In this document: one piece after another, positions 29,485 to 39,538 of the stretch
Numbering within the stretch: position 1 is the stretch's first letter
Layout of the letters: each line of letters begins with the position of its first letter
From: Hydrogenophaga sp. NFH-34
Lineage (GTDB): Bacteria > Pseudomonadota > Gammaproteobacteria > Burkholderiales > Burkholderiaceae_C
Assembly (NCBI RefSeq): GCF_021401345.1
Contig: NZ_JACBGE010000008.1
Span: 1-64,000, forward strand
Length of the DNA stretch: 64,000 nt
Direction: 5' to 3'
Position numbers and translations under genes: made by a program
The notes under the pieces: model-generated
What the model was told of the DNA's origin: nothing
The model's database searches: none
Seen by the model: only the letters and a program-made list of their open reading frames with translations

Positions 29485-30525
29485 GTGCGGCGCAGGCTGG
29501 GGGCGTGGGCGATGGGGCTGGTGGTCCTGGCCCTGGCCCTGACCGGTTGTGCCACGCTGCCGCCGCCCCTGGCCGCCGAACTGCAGGCCGGTCCGGCACA
29601 AGGGCCCGACCCCTACCGCTTGCGCACCCCTTCGCCGGTCGTGCCGATGGCCGCACCCGACGCCGCCCACCTCGCCCGTGCGCCGGACCCGGGCCAGCTT
29701 GTTTCGGGTCTGGTGCTGGTGTGGTCCAACCCGGGCGCCACGGGCCTGTTCGTCGGCCTCTTCGGTGAGCCCTTCATGCCCTGGACCCACATCGGCCTGA
29801 TCGCGGTCGAGCCCGACGGCGTGTTCGTCTACGACACCAACGCCAACCTCAGCCTGACGGACCAGGGCCCGGCCACCGGCCACGAGGGGCGCGGCGTGCA
29901 GCGCATTCCTTACGAGCGCTACGTCGATTCGGGCCAGATATTCGGGCTTTACGCGCCGCCGCCCGATGTGGACACCGACCGCCTGCTGCAACACGTGCGC
30001 GAGCAGTACGCGCGGCGCACGCCGTTCGACGCCCGCTTCGATGCCGACGATCCGTCGGCGCTGTACTGCTCGGAGTTGGTGGCCCATGCCTGGGTGGCCG
30101 CGGGAGCGCCGCCGTTGCGGCCGGTACCCGCGCGCGACCACCGCAGCTACAACCTGGTGCGCCAGCTGCTCGGCATTCCCGACACCGGGTTCTACCTGCC
30201 CGACCAGTTCATCGACCCACAGCGGCAATTGGCGCTGTGGAGCCGGACGCATTCGCCGGCCCGGATCGAGGCGCTGTTTGCGGCCCGGCGTGAACTGGCG
30301 CTGCGGCTGGCGCCCGACGCGCCGCTGGGCCGGCTGATCCGCTGGGACGACGCGGCCCTGTCGCTCTCGGCCGCCCTGCACCTGCGCGAAGCCCCGCAGC
30401 GCTTCGTCGACGCGGCCCTGGCCAGCACGCCGGTGGTGGAAACCCCGGCGCAGGCCCGCGTGCGGGTACACGCCTTGGCCGATGCGTTCTTCGGCCCCCT
30501 GCCGCAGCCCGCCGGGCGCCCCTGA
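29485..30525 (+). CDS. Papain-like (YiiX/NlpC-P60 permuted) lipoprotein
   Basis: A 346-residue predicted lipoprotein: hydrophobic signal ending LALTGCATLPP (lipobox LTGC). A permuted NlpC/P60 fold follows, with a histidine in the N-terminal block (MPWTHIGLIAVEPDG) and the nucleophile cysteine in ALYCSELVAHAW. Such proteins act as cysteine peptidases or amidases on cell-wall or lipid substrates. The GTG at 29485 is 12 bp after metH2; the ATG at 29512 is an alternative that still keeps the signal. Downstream is a convergent lipoprotein gene. Confidence 0.78.
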   Translation: MRRRLGAWAMGLVVLALALTGCATLPPPLAAELQAGPAQGPDPYRLRTPSPVVPMAAPDAAHLARAPDPGQLVSGLVLVWSNPGATGLFVGLFGEPFMPWTHIGLIAVEPDGVFVYDTNANLSLTDQGPATGHEGRGVQRIPYERYVDSGQIFGLYAPPPDVDTDRLLQHVREQYARRTPFDARFDADDPSALYCSELVAHAWVAAGAPPLRPVPARDHRSYNLVRQLLGIPDTGFYLPDQFIDPQRQLALWSRTHSPARIEALFAARRELALRLAPDAPLGRLIRWDDAALSLSAALHLREAPQRFVDAALASTPVVETPAQARVRVHALADAFFGPLPQPAGRP

Positions 30526-30544
30526 GCGGTTTTTCGCGCAGCTT

Positions 30545-31060
30545 TCAGCCGCGTGTCCACTGTTGGGTGATGGTGCCCGCGCTGCCGCCCGAGAAGGTCA
30601 GCGTCAGCGTGTTGCCGCTGATGCGGTAGGTGGCGCTGCCATTGCCCACGAAGCTGATGGGCAGGGTGCTGCCACCCAGGGTGATGCCGCCGCTGGTGGT
30701 GGCGTTGCTGAGGGTCAACTGGTCGCCGCTGGTGCGGTAGTTGCCGGTGGTGACGAGGGTGCCGTTGCCGGACATCGCCCCGGCTGTGCAGACCACCTCA
30801 CCGCCGACGTTGAAGCTGTCGCCCGCCTCGAAGCGCAGTTGCATCAGGCCCGAGCAGTCGACGCCCGGGGTGCCCACGTTGGCGGTGTTGGCGGCGAGCA
30901 GGGCGTTGGCGTCGGCTTGCCACAGGCCCACCAGATTGGCGCCGCCCGCGCCGCCGCTGCTGGCATCGCTGTCGCTGCTGCCGTCGCCGCAGGCGGCCAG
31001 GGAGAGGGTCAGGGCCAGCAGGCCCGCGTGGTGCCAGGTTCGCTGGTGTCGGATCGTCAT
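30545..31060 (-). CDS. Hypothetical lipoprotein, 171 aa
   Basis: A signal sequence ends LSLAACGDGSS, a lipobox (LAAC). A Ser/Gly/Asp linker follows, then a beta-rich domain with many short strands (LVTTGNYRTSGDQLTLSN; YRISGNTLTLTFSGGSAG). It resembles small secreted beta-barrel or lipocalin-like proteins, with repeated TL-strand motifs, but no family is certain. GGGAGA lies 7-12 nt before the ATG. It is in the same orientation as the two-component genes, about 107 bp downstream of the kinase gene. Confidence 0.7.
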   Translation of the reverse strand: MTIRHQRTWHHAGLLALTLSLAACGDGSSDSDASSGGAGGANLVGLWQADANALLAANTANVGTPGVDCSGLMQLRFEAGDSFNVGGEVVCTAGAMSGNGTLVTTGNYRTSGDQLTLSNATTSGGITLGGSTLPISFVGNGSATYRISGNTLTLTFSGGSAGTITQQWTRG

Positions 31061-31167
31061 GGGGCATCTCCCGTGGGGGTGGAACATGGGAGTCGATGCT
31101 AGAAAGCCCGGCGCCGGCGCACCAGTGACATTTGTCATGCGCTGCTTGTGCGCGGCCACACGGGCCG

Positions 31168-32514
31168 TCACGCGCCGTCGGGTGGCTGCGCGGCCGGCAC
31201 CTCCAGCCAGAACACCGAACCGCGGCCGGGCCGGCTGCGAAAGCCCAGCGGCCAGCCGAGCTGCCGGCACACACGCTGCACCGCGCTCAGGCCCAGTCCC
31301 AGTCCTGGCGCGGCCGCCTGACCGGCCGGTGCCGGGGCGCGGAAGAAGGCCTGGAAGACCTGGGGCTGGTGTTCGGCGGCGATGCCGGGGCCGGTGTCCC
31401 ACACCTCCAGCCGCAGCACCGGGCCGCTGGCGCGCTGCCGCTGCCGCACGGCCACCAGCACCCCGCCGTGCCGGGTGTACTTGAGCGCGTTGTCGATCAG
31501 GTTGTAGAGCATCCGCTGCACCGTGATGCGGGGAGCGTGCAAGGCGCCAGGCAGGCTGTGGAAGCGCAGCGACAGGCCGCGCCGTTCGGCGATGTCGCGC
31601 CACAGCTGGGCGGCTTCGAACAGCAGGGCTTCGGCGTCGACGCGGTCGCCCGGCGCGGGTGCCGGCACGTGGTCGAGCTGGTGCAGGTCCAGGATGGCGT
31701 CGAGCGTCTGGCTCAGCGACTGCGTCACGTCGCCGATGCGCCGCGCGGCGGCGGCCTGCGGCTGGCCGTCGAGGGCCTGGGCCAGGGTCTGGGCCTGCAG
31801 GTTCAGCGCCTGCACCGGCTGGCGCAGGTCGTGGCTGGCGGTGGCGAACAGGCGGCTGCGTTCCTGGTGCAGCCGTTCGAGTTCGGCTTTCTGCTCGGCC
31901 AGGGTGCGGGCCTGGGCCGCCTGTTCGAGTCGCGCCCGGATGAGCTGCACCAGGTGGCGCTGCTGGTTGCGGAACATCAGCATCAGCGTGCCGGTGAACA
32001 CCGCGGTGCTGACGGCCAGCACGGTGTCGGTCAGTGTGCGCTGCCACAGCAGCCAGGCCATCAGCAGCCCACCCAGCGTGGCCTGGAAGCTCAGGCCGGC
32101 GCGTAGCGAGAAGGCCAGGCCGTTGGCCGATCCGGCCATCACGCCGACCAGCATCAGCAGCATCACCGAGAGCTGGGCGTGGTCCTGTTCGGGCATGAGC
32201 ATCCACGGCGCCAGGCCCCAGAGCAGGGCGAAGGTGACGACGTGGCCCACGGCGCGCCGCTCGGCCGCCTGCAAATCGGCCAGCGCTGCCTGCTGGTATT
32301 CGGGGCGTGTGCCGGCGTGGATGCGCAGCGCCTGCCAGCCGTGGATCAGCGCGGCCCAGGCGAAGCACCCAGGTGTGCGGGTGACCCACCAGAAAAACAG
32401 CCAGATCGCCAGCGCGGGGTAGAGCGTGGTCGGCAGCGAGCGCACGTTCTGCGCAAAGAAGCGCCGCAGCCGTTCGGTCTCGATCGGTTCGCTCAGCGCA
32501 TCCGCGTCGGCCAT
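31168..32514 (-). CDS. Sensor histidine kinase
   Basis: A 448-residue membrane kinase. Four to six hydrophobic helices occupy about residues 30-190. A coiled coil (ARTLAEQKAELERLHQER) leads to the HisKA box ATASHDLRQPVQALNLQAQ, and the ATPase has NLIDNALKYTRHGG (N box), WDTGPGIA and LGLGLSAVQRV (G boxes). No periplasmic or PAS sensor is apparent, so the signal may be sensed in the membrane. It lies 8 bp after the response regulator gene in one operon. Confidence 0.88.
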   Translation of the reverse strand: MADADALSEPIETERLRRFFAQNVRSLPTTLYPALAIWLFFWWVTRTPGCFAWAALIHGWQALRIHAGTRPEYQQAALADLQAAERRAVGHVVTFALLWGLAPWMLMPEQDHAQLSVMLLMLVGVMAGSANGLAFSLRAGLSFQATLGGLLMAWLLWQRTLTDTVLAVSTAVFTGTLMLMFRNQQRHLVQLIRARLEQAAQARTLAEQKAELERLHQERSRLFATASHDLRQPVQALNLQAQTLAQALDGQPQAAAARRIGDVTQSLSQTLDAILDLHQLDHVPAPAPGDRVDAEALLFEAAQLWRDIAERRGLSLRFHSLPGALHAPRITVQRMLYNLIDNALKYTRHGGVLVAVRQRQRASGPVLRLEVWDTGPGIAAEHQPQVFQAFFRAPAPAGQAAAPGLGLGLSAVQRVCRQLGWPLGFRSRPGRGSVFWLEVPAAQPPDGA

Positions 32515-32522
32515 GGCAGGGC

Positions 32523-33128
32523 TCAGCGGCGGAACAGGGCCAGCAACTGGCTGCGGCTGTGCACGTCGAAGGCGGTGAACACGTCCGAGACGTGGTTGCG
32601 CACGGTGCCGTGCGACAGGCCGGTGTGCTGCGCGATGTCCTTGTTGGAGCGGCCTTCCAGCATCTGCTGCAGCACCACCAGTTGCCGCGGGGTCAGACCC
32701 GCCGCCGCGGGGATCGGGGCGGTGTGGCGCGCCAGCGGCGCCGCGGCGCGCCGGTACAGCAGGGGCAGGAGCGCCTGCAGCAGTTCGTCGCGCCGGCCGG
32801 ATTTGGCGACGAAACCATCGGCACCCTGTTCCCGCAGGTGCTGGGCCACGCCGTCGTCGCTCAGCGCCGAGAGCACCACGATGGCGCTGGCGGGGCAGGC
32901 GCGGCGCATGGCCGACAGCGCGCTGAAGCCGCTGGCGTCCTGCAGGGTCAGGTCGAGCAGGATCAGGTCGGGCGCCTGGGGCCGCACCGCCTGGAGCGCC
33001 TGCGCGAGGCTGGCGGCTTCGGCCACGGTCACGTGCGGCCAGTGGGCCCGCAGGTAATCCACCAGCGACTCGCGCAGCATCGCGTGGTCTTCGACGACCA
33101 GCAGAGAGGTGCGGGGTGGGGTGTGCAT
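32523..33128 (-). CDS. Response regulator, NarL/LuxR type
   Basis: A 201-residue regulator. The receiver has the acidic pair in LLVVEDH, the phospho-acceptor Asp in LILLDLTLQD, and the Lys in VAKSGRRDE. The C-terminal LuxR-type HTH reads LTPRQLVVLQQMLEGRSNKDIAQ, TVRNHVSDVFTAFDV. Its partner is the kinase immediately downstream. A G/C-rich inverted patch (CACCCACC...TTTGGGGGGT) just upstream could be a binding site. Targets are unknown; the kinase-regulator pair stands alone. Confidence 0.9.
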   Translation of the reverse strand: MHTPPRTSLLVVEDHAMLRESLVDYLRAHWPHVTVAEAASLAQALQAVRPQAPDLILLDLTLQDASGFSALSAMRRACPASAIVVLSALSDDGVAQHLREQGADGFVAKSGRRDELLQALLPLLYRRAAAPLARHTAPIPAAAGLTPRQLVVLQQMLEGRSNKDIAQHTGLSHGTVRNHVSDVFTAFDVHSRSQLLALFRR

Positions 33129-33249
33129 GGCGGGACGTGTGACGATCCCGGATTGTGGGTGCTGGGGCTCGCTTTGGCGCACCACCCACCATTTGGGGGG
33201 TATGCCGCCTCCCACGCTGCCCGCGCCGCCCCTGCGGACGGCGGCGGGA

Positions 33250-34797
33250 TCAGCCGCCCGACCGCAGCGCGCGCCGGTACTGCACCGCTTCGGCCACGTG
33301 GCCAGGCGCGACCGTGTCGCTGTCCGCCAGATCGGCGATGGTGCGGGCCACGCGCCAGACGCGGTGCATGCTGCGCGCACTCCAGCCGAGCCGCGCGGCC
33401 GCCGTGTGCAGGAACTGGCGCGCGGCGGTGTCGGCCTGCAATTGCCCGTCGAGTTCGCGCCCCGCCAGTTGCTGGTTGGGCTGGCCCTGCCGGGCCTCGG
33501 CACGGGCGCGCGCCGCCACCACGCGCGTGCGCACGGTGGCGCTGTCTTCGCTGGGCGCGCTGTGCAGCAGCTCGGCCGGCGGCAGGGCCGGCACTTCCAC
33601 GTGCAGGTCGATGCGGTCCAGCAGCGGGCCGCTCAGGCGCCCCTGATAGCGGGTGATCTGGTCGGGCGTGTCGCGGCAGGCCCGGGTCGGGTGGCCGAGG
33701 TAGCCGCAGGGGCAGGGGTTCATGGCTGCCACCAGTAAAAAACGGGCCGGGAACTCGCTTTGCATCGCCGCGCGCGAGATGCGGATGTGCCCGGTTTCGA
33801 GCGGTTCGCGCAGGGCTTCGAGCGCGGCGCGCGGGAATTCGGGCAGTTCGTCGAGAAACAGCACCCCGTGGTGGGCCAGGGAGATTTCGCCGGGGCGCGG
33901 GGGTGAGCCGCCGCCCACCAGCGCCACCGCGCTGGCACTGTGGTGCGGGCTGCAGGTCGGCCGCCGGCCCCACTGGTCGAGCGCGAAACGCCCGGCCAGC
34001 GACGCCACGGCGGCCGATTCCAGCGCCTCGTGCGTGGCCATCGGCGGCAGGATGCCCGCCAGCCGCTGCGCCAGCATGCTCTTGCCCGAACCGGGCGGGC
34101 CGACCATCAGCAGGCTGTGGCCGCCGGCGGCGGCGATTTCGAGCGCGCGGCGCGCGGCCACCTGGCCTTTGACGTCGGCCAGATCGGGCAGGCCGACGCC
34201 GGCGGCAGGCGTCGCGGCGTGCACGCGGGCCCAGCCGTTGTCGTCGGCCGGGCCGGCCTCGCCGTCGGGCCGTTCGGGCAGGAACTGCCGCACCACGTCC
34301 AGCAGATGCCGCGCCCGGTAGACCTGTGCGTCGGGCACCAGGGCCGCTTCTTCAGCACTGCCGGGCGGCAGCACCAGGCGCCGCGGCGCGGTGTCCCCGG
34401 CGGTGTGCACCGCCAGGCTCATGGCCAGGGCGCCGCGGACCGGCCGCAACTCACCGCCCAGTGACAGTTCGCCGGCGAATTCCCAGCCGTGCAGGCGCTC
34501 GCCGTCGATCACGCCACTGGCGGCCAGGATGCCCAGCGCCACGGGCAGGTCGAAGCGCCCCGAGTCCTTGGGCAGGTCGGCCGGCGCGAGGTTGACCGTG
34601 ATGCGCTTGTTCGACGGAAATTCCAGCCCCGCGTTGGCCAGTGCCGAGCGCACGCGCTCGCGCGACTCCTTGACCTCGGTGTCGGCCAGGCCCACCAGCG
34701 TGAAGCTGGGCAGACCGTTGGCCAGATGCACCTCGACCTGCACGGGGCGGGCATGCAAGCCGTGCAGCGCACGGCTGTGAACCAGTGACAGACCCAT
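33250..34797 (-). CDS. comM: YifB/ComM family Mg-chelatase-like ATPase
   Basis: A 515-residue ComM-type protein: an N-terminal Lon-like domain (GLPSFTLVGLADTEVKESRERVRSA split over residues 25-55), the AAA+ Walker A MVGPPGSGKSMLAQRLAG, Walker B GVLFLDELPEF, the cysteine-containing NPCPCGY zinc-finger segment and C-terminal VARTIADL. ComM promotes branch migration during natural transformation. It is divergent from glnK across 394 bp. The initiator ATG at 34797 opens MGLSLVHSRAL. Confidence 0.92.
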   Translation of the reverse strand: MGLSLVHSRALHGLHARPVQVEVHLANGLPSFTLVGLADTEVKESRERVRSALANAGLEFPSNKRITVNLAPADLPKDSGRFDLPVALGILAASGVIDGERLHGWEFAGELSLGGELRPVRGALAMSLAVHTAGDTAPRRLVLPPGSAEEAALVPDAQVYRARHLLDVVRQFLPERPDGEAGPADDNGWARVHAATPAAGVGLPDLADVKGQVAARRALEIAAAGGHSLLMVGPPGSGKSMLAQRLAGILPPMATHEALESAAVASLAGRFALDQWGRRPTCSPHHSASAVALVGGGSPPRPGEISLAHHGVLFLDELPEFPRAALEALREPLETGHIRISRAAMQSEFPARFLLVAAMNPCPCGYLGHPTRACRDTPDQITRYQGRLSGPLLDRIDLHVEVPALPPAELLHSAPSEDSATVRTRVVAARARAEARQGQPNQQLAGRELDGQLQADTAARQFLHTAAARLGWSARSMHRVWRVARTIADLADSDTVAPGHVAEAVQYRRALRSGG

Positions 34798-34857
34798 AGA
34801 ACTCCCTGTTTTGGTGCATTCTGGCCAGAAGGTGGGTGGGCCTTTCCCGGCATGAAT

Positions 34858-34874
34858 TGCACGATTTTGGTGCT
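34858..34874. promoter_or_regulatory. NtrC binding site
   Basis: TGCACGATTTTGGTGCT fits the TGCACC-N5-GGTGCA consensus with one mismatch in each arm. It sits about 150 bp upstream of the sigma-54 promoter at 35025, the usual enhancer distance. Confidence 0.7.
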
Positions 34875-34948
34875 TTTTCAGGTGCCACACGGGTTGCGCG
34901 TCTGCAGCGCGCGGCACCGGGGCACCTGAGGGCGAACTTAAGGCTTGA

Positions 34949-35530
<582 letters not shown>

Positions 35531-35563
35531 TCGCATCTCCCTGACACAAGAAAGATCACGGAC

Positions 35564-36952
35564 ATGAAAAAATTCCTTGCAACCCTGATGTTGGGACTGG
35601 GTCTGGCTTTCGGCGGCCTCAACGCCGTCGCCCAGACCGCCACCGAAACCGCCCCGGCTGCCGAAGCCGCCGCCCCGGCCGCTGCTGCCGAAGCCGCGCC
35701 GGCCGCCGAAGCCCCGGCTGCTGCGGAAGAAGCGCCCAAGGTCGATTCCGGCGACACCGCCTGGATGCTGACCTCCACCCTGCTGGTCATCCTGATGACC
35801 ATCCCGGGCCTGGCCCTGTTCTACGGCGGTCTGACCCGCTCCAAGAACATGCTGTCGGTGCTGATGCAGGTGTTCGTCATCTTCTCCCTGATCAGCCTGC
35901 TGTGGGCCATCTACGGCTACAGCCTGGCGTTCTCGGGCGAGGGCAAGTTCTTTGGTGATTTCAGCAAGCTCTTCCTGAGCGGCGTGACCCCCGACACCTT
36001 TGGCGCGCTGTCGACGATCCCCGAATACGTGTTCATCTCCTTCCAGGGCACCTTCGCCGCCATCACCGTGGCGCTGATCGTCGGCTCCTTCGCCGAGCGC
36101 ATCAAGTTCTCCGCCGTGCTGCTGTTCGCCGTGCTGTGGTTCACCTTCTCCTACGTGCCGATGGCCCACATCGTGTGGGGCGGCGGTCTGCTGGCTGCCG
36201 ATGGCGCGCTGGACTTCGCTGGCGGCACCGTGGTGCACATCAACGCCGGTATCGCGGGTCTGGTGGGTGCCTACGTCCTGGGCAAGCGCATCGGCTACGG
36301 CAAGGAATCCATGGCGCCTCACAGCCTGACGCTGACCATGGTGGGTGCTTCCCTGCTGTGGGTGGGCTGGTTCGGTTTCAACGCCGGTTCCGCCGGTGCC
36401 GCCAACGGTGGTGCAGGCCTGGCCTTCATCAACACCGTGCTCGCCACCGCCGCTGCCACCCTGAGCTGGATCGCTGCTGAAGGCCTGATCAAGGGCAAGG
36501 CTTCGATGCTGGGTGCCGCTTCCGGTGCCGTCGCTGGCCTGGTGGCCATCACCCCGGCTGCTGGCTTCGTCGGCCCGATGGGCTCCATCGTCATGGGTCT
36601 GCTGGCCGGTGTGATCTGCCTGTGGGGCGTGACCGGTCTGAAGAGCATGCTCAAGGCCGACGACTCGTTCGACGTGTTCGGTGTCCACGGCGTGGGCGGC
36701 ATCCTGGGTGCCATCCTGACCGGCGTGTTCGCTGCACCCGGCCTGGGCGGCACCATGGGCGACGACTTCGCCATCGGCGCCCAAGTGTGGATCCAGGTCA
36801 AGAGCGTGCTGTTCACCATCGGCTGGTCTGCCGTCGTGGCCTTCATCGCCTACAAGATCGCTGACCTGACCATCGGCCTGCGTGTGACCGAAGAACAGGA
36901 ACGCGAAGGTCTGGACATCAGTTCGCACGGCGAAACGGCCTACAACCGTTGA
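35564..36952 (+). CDS. amtB: Ammonium transporter AmtB
   Basis: A 462-residue Amt protein with a cleavable signal (LGLGLAFGGLNAVAQ) followed by a 40-residue Ala/Pro/Glu-rich periplasmic tail, then 11 helices. Family blocks include ALFYGGLTRSKN, PLAHIVWGGG-like PMAHIVWGGG, and WFGFNAGSAGAANGGAG; the twin His lie in VVHINAGIAGLVG and the HGVGG block. It conducts ammonia and is regulated by the adjacent GlnK. The Ala/Glu-rich N-terminal extension is longer than in E. coli AmtB. A strong terminator follows. Confidence 0.95.
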   Translation: MKKFLATLMLGLGLAFGGLNAVAQTATETAPAAEAAAPAAAAEAAPAAEAPAAAEEAPKVDSGDTAWMLTSTLLVILMTIPGLALFYGGLTRSKNMLSVLMQVFVIFSLISLLWAIYGYSLAFSGEGKFFGDFSKLFLSGVTPDTFGALSTIPEYVFISFQGTFAAITVALIVGSFAERIKFSAVLLFAVLWFTFSYVPMAHIVWGGGLLAADGALDFAGGTVVHINAGIAGLVGAYVLGKRIGYGKESMAPHSLTLTMVGASLLWVGWFGFNAGSAGAANGGAGLAFINTVLATAAATLSWIAAEGLIKGKASMLGAASGAVAGLVAITPAAGFVGPMGSIVMGLLAGVICLWGVTGLKSMLKADDSFDVFGVHGVGGILGAILTGVFAAPGLGGTMGDDFAIGAQVWIQVKSVLFTIGWSAVVAFIAYKIADLTIGLRVTEEQEREGLDISSHGETAYNR

Positions 36953-37032
36953 GTCGTCCCCCGCGTGGCGGGCAGCATGCCGGCCTGGCCTGAAGCTGCC
37001 ACGCATTTTTGAGAGTCTCCTTTGGATGTTCA

Positions 37033-37066
37033 CCCCGCGTTGCCGCAAGGCACGCGGGGTTTTTTC
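37033..37066 (+). terminator. Intrinsic terminator after amtB
   Basis: CCCCGCG pairs with CGCGGGG, and TGCC with GGCA, around a GCAA tetraloop with one bulged T. Six T residues follow. It ends the glnK-amtB transcript about 80 nt after the amtB stop. Confidence 0.9.
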
Positions 37067-37153
37067 TGGGGCGTGGCCCGCGGCGCCGGGCTGTGCCCGT
37101 TTGCAGGGTTTCATGCAAAAAATTCAACGGCATGTCCCAGGGGGCTCGCTACC

Positions 37154-38302
37154 ATGGCGCCCATGCGAGACAGCCCCACGAACGAAGAACCCCAGGCCCT
37201 GATCGAGCGCGTCCGGGCCGCAGCCGCGGCAGCGCAGCCGCTGCGCATCACCGGTGGCCAGACCAAAGCCTTCTATGGCGAACCCGTTTCGGCAGAGCCC
37301 CTGAGCACCCGCGACTGGTGCGGCATCGTCAGCCACGAACCGAGTGAACTGGTGATCACCGTGCGCGCCGGTACCCCGCTGGCCGAAGTCGAGGCCGCGT
37401 TGGCCGAACAGGGGCAGCACCTGCCTTTCGATCCGCCGCACTTCGTGTCCGGTTCGGGTACGGGCGCCACCATCGGGGGTGTGGTGGCGGCGGGCCTGGC
37501 CGGTCCGGCGCGCGCCACCGTGGGCGGCGTGCGCGACTTCGTGCTGGGGGCACAGTTCATCAACGGCAAGGGCGAATGGCTGACCTTCGGCGGCCAGGTC
37601 ATGAAAAACGTGGCCGGCTACGACATCAGCCGCGTGCTCGCCGGCTCTCTGGGCACGCTGGGCGTGATCACCCACCTGTCGCTCAAGGTGCTGCCGGTCG
37701 CGCCGGCCGAGGCCACGCTGGTGTTCCCGCTCGGCCAGCACGACGCGCTGGAGCAGCTGCACCGCTGGGGCGGGCAGCCGTTGCCCTTGAACGCTTCGTG
37801 CTGGGTGAAGGACGGCACCGCACCCGATGCGCCCGAACTGCTGTTCGTGCGGCTGCGTGGTGCGGTGGCGGCGGTCGAGTCGGCCTGCGAGCGGATGACC
37901 CGCGAAGCCGGCGGCCAGCGCATGGACAACGCCCAGGCCGGGCCGGACTGGGCGGCCTGCCGCGACCAGACCCTGCCATTCTTCACGGCGCCCTCGCCCG
38001 AGCTGTGCCTGTGGCGCCTGTCGCTGCCGCAGACCGCGCCGGTGCTGGACCTGCCGTTTGCCCCACTGATCGAGTGGCAGGGCACGCAGCGCTGGCTGTG
38101 GGCGCCGGCCTCGGCCGCCGACCAGATCCGCGCTGCGGCTGCTGCGGTGCAGGGGCACGCCACCCTGTTCCGGGCCGGGGCCGACGGTGCGCCCGGTGTG
38201 CGCCGCTTCAGCGCCGAAAGCCCGGCGCTGCAGGCCATCACGCAACGCCTGCGCGCCGCCTTCGACCCGAAGGGCCTGTTCAACCCTGGCCGGATGGGCT
38301 GA
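37154..38302 (+). CDS. glcE: Glycolate oxidase subunit GlcE (FAD-binding)
   Basis: A 382-residue FAD-linked oxidase subunit. The PCMH-type FAD domain has VRAGTPLAEVEAALAEQGQ, FDPPHFVSGSGTGATIGG and VMKNVAGYDISRVLAGS. It works with GlcD and GlcF in oxidising glycolate to glyoxylate and passing electrons to the membrane. The stop is 3 bp before the glcF ATG. GlcD, usually just upstream, is missing here: the upstream neighbour is amtB. Start codons at 37154 and 37163 are both possible. Confidence 0.9.
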   Translation: MAPMRDSPTNEEPQALIERVRAAAAAAQPLRITGGQTKAFYGEPVSAEPLSTRDWCGIVSHEPSELVITVRAGTPLAEVEAALAEQGQHLPFDPPHFVSGSGTGATIGGVVAAGLAGPARATVGGVRDFVLGAQFINGKGEWLTFGGQVMKNVAGYDISRVLAGSLGTLGVITHLSLKVLPVAPAEATLVFPLGQHDALEQLHRWGGQPLPLNASCWVKDGTAPDAPELLFVRLRGAVAAVESACERMTREAGGQRMDNAQAGPDWAACRDQTLPFFTAPSPELCLWRLSLPQTAPVLDLPFAPLIEWQGTQRWLWAPASAADQIRAAAAAVQGHATLFRAGADGAPGVRRFSAESPALQAITQRLRAAFDPKGLFNPGRMG

Positions 38303-38305
38303 GTC

Positions 38306-39538
38306 ATGCAAACCAACCTCGCCCCCGAATTCCAAGGCACGGCCGATGGCCTGGCCGCCGAGGCCATCCTGCGCAAGTGCGTGCACTGCGGTTTCTGCAC
38401 CGCCACCTGCCCGACCTACCAACTGCTTGGCGACGAGCTGGACGGCCCGCGCGGCCGCATCTACCTGATGAAGCAGGTGTTTGAGGGCGCGCAGCCCACG
38501 CGCGCCACCCAGCAGCACCTGGACCGCTGCCTGACCTGCCGCAATTGCGAGAGCACCTGTCCCAGCGGCGTCGATTACGGCCGCCTGGTCGACATCGGCC
38601 GCAAGGTGGTGGACGCCAAGGTGCCGCGCCCGGCCACCGAGAAGGCGGTGCGCTGGCTGCTCAAGGAAGGCCTGACTTCGCCGGCCTTCGGCCCCGCCAT
38701 GAAACTGGGCCAACTGGTGCGCGGTCTGCTGCCCGAGACGCTGAAGAACAAGGTGCCCGCGAAGCAGGACGCTGGCCGCTGGCCCACCGCCACCCACGCG
38801 CGCCAGGTGCTGATGCTCGCGGGCTGCGTGCAGCCGGCCATGATGCCCAACATCAACAGCGCCACCGCGCGCGTGCTCGACGCCGCCGGCATCCAGACCG
38901 TGGTCGCGCCCGAGGCCGGCTGCTGCGGCGCGGTGAAGTTCCACCTGAACGACCAGGATGGTGGCACGGCGCAGATGCGCGCCAACATCGACGCCTGGTG
39001 GCCGCATGTCGAAGCGGGCGTGGAGGCGATCGTGATGAACGCGTCCGGCTGCGGTGTCACGGTCAAGGAATACGGCCACATCCTGCAGCACGACCCGGCG
39101 TACGCCGCCAAGGCCGCGCGCATCAGCGCACTGACGAAAGACCTCAGCGAGCTGCTGCCCGCGCTGGTGCCGGTGCTGCAACCCAAGCTGGCCCAGAAGC
39201 CCGAGGCGAACAAAGTGATCGGCTTCCACCCGCCCTGCACGCTGCAGCACGGGCAGAAGCTCAAGGGGGGTGTCGAGACCCACCTGGCGGCGCTCGGCTT
39301 CACGGTGCAGGTGGCGCGCAACGAATCGCACCTGTGCTGCGGCTCGGCGGGCACCTACTCGGTGCTCAACCCCGAACTGGCCTACCAACTGCGCGACCGC
39401 AAGCTCGGACACCTGAACGAGCTGCAACCGGCCGTGATCGCCAGCGCCAACATCGGCTGCATCACCCACCTGCAAAGTGGCACGGCCACGCCGGTGCGGC
39501 ACTGGATCGAGCTGCTGGACGACGCGCTGGCCGCCTGA
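38306..39538 (+). CDS. glcF: Glycolate oxidase iron-sulfur subunit GlcF
   Basis: A 410-residue protein with two 4Fe-4S ferredoxin motifs (CVHCGFCTATCPTY; CLTCRNCESTCPSG) and two CCG-type domains (LAGCVQPAMMP, EAGCCGAVKFH; HPPCTLQH, LCCGSAGTYS). It transfers electrons from the GlcDE flavins to the quinone pool. It is translated directly after glcE and ends the pair. Confidence 0.93.
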   Translation: MQTNLAPEFQGTADGLAAEAILRKCVHCGFCTATCPTYQLLGDELDGPRGRIYLMKQVFEGAQPTRATQQHLDRCLTCRNCESTCPSGVDYGRLVDIGRKVVDAKVPRPATEKAVRWLLKEGLTSPAFGPAMKLGQLVRGLLPETLKNKVPAKQDAGRWPTATHARQVLMLAGCVQPAMMPNINSATARVLDAAGIQTVVAPEAGCCGAVKFHLNDQDGGTAQMRANIDAWWPHVEAGVEAIVMNASGCGVTVKEYGHILQHDPAYAAKAARISALTKDLSELLPALVPVLQPKLAQKPEANKVIGFHPPCTLQHGQKLKGGVETHLAALGFTVQVARNESHLCCGSAGTYSVLNPELAYQLRDRKLGHLNELQPAVIASANIGCITHLQSGTATPVRHWIELLDDALAA

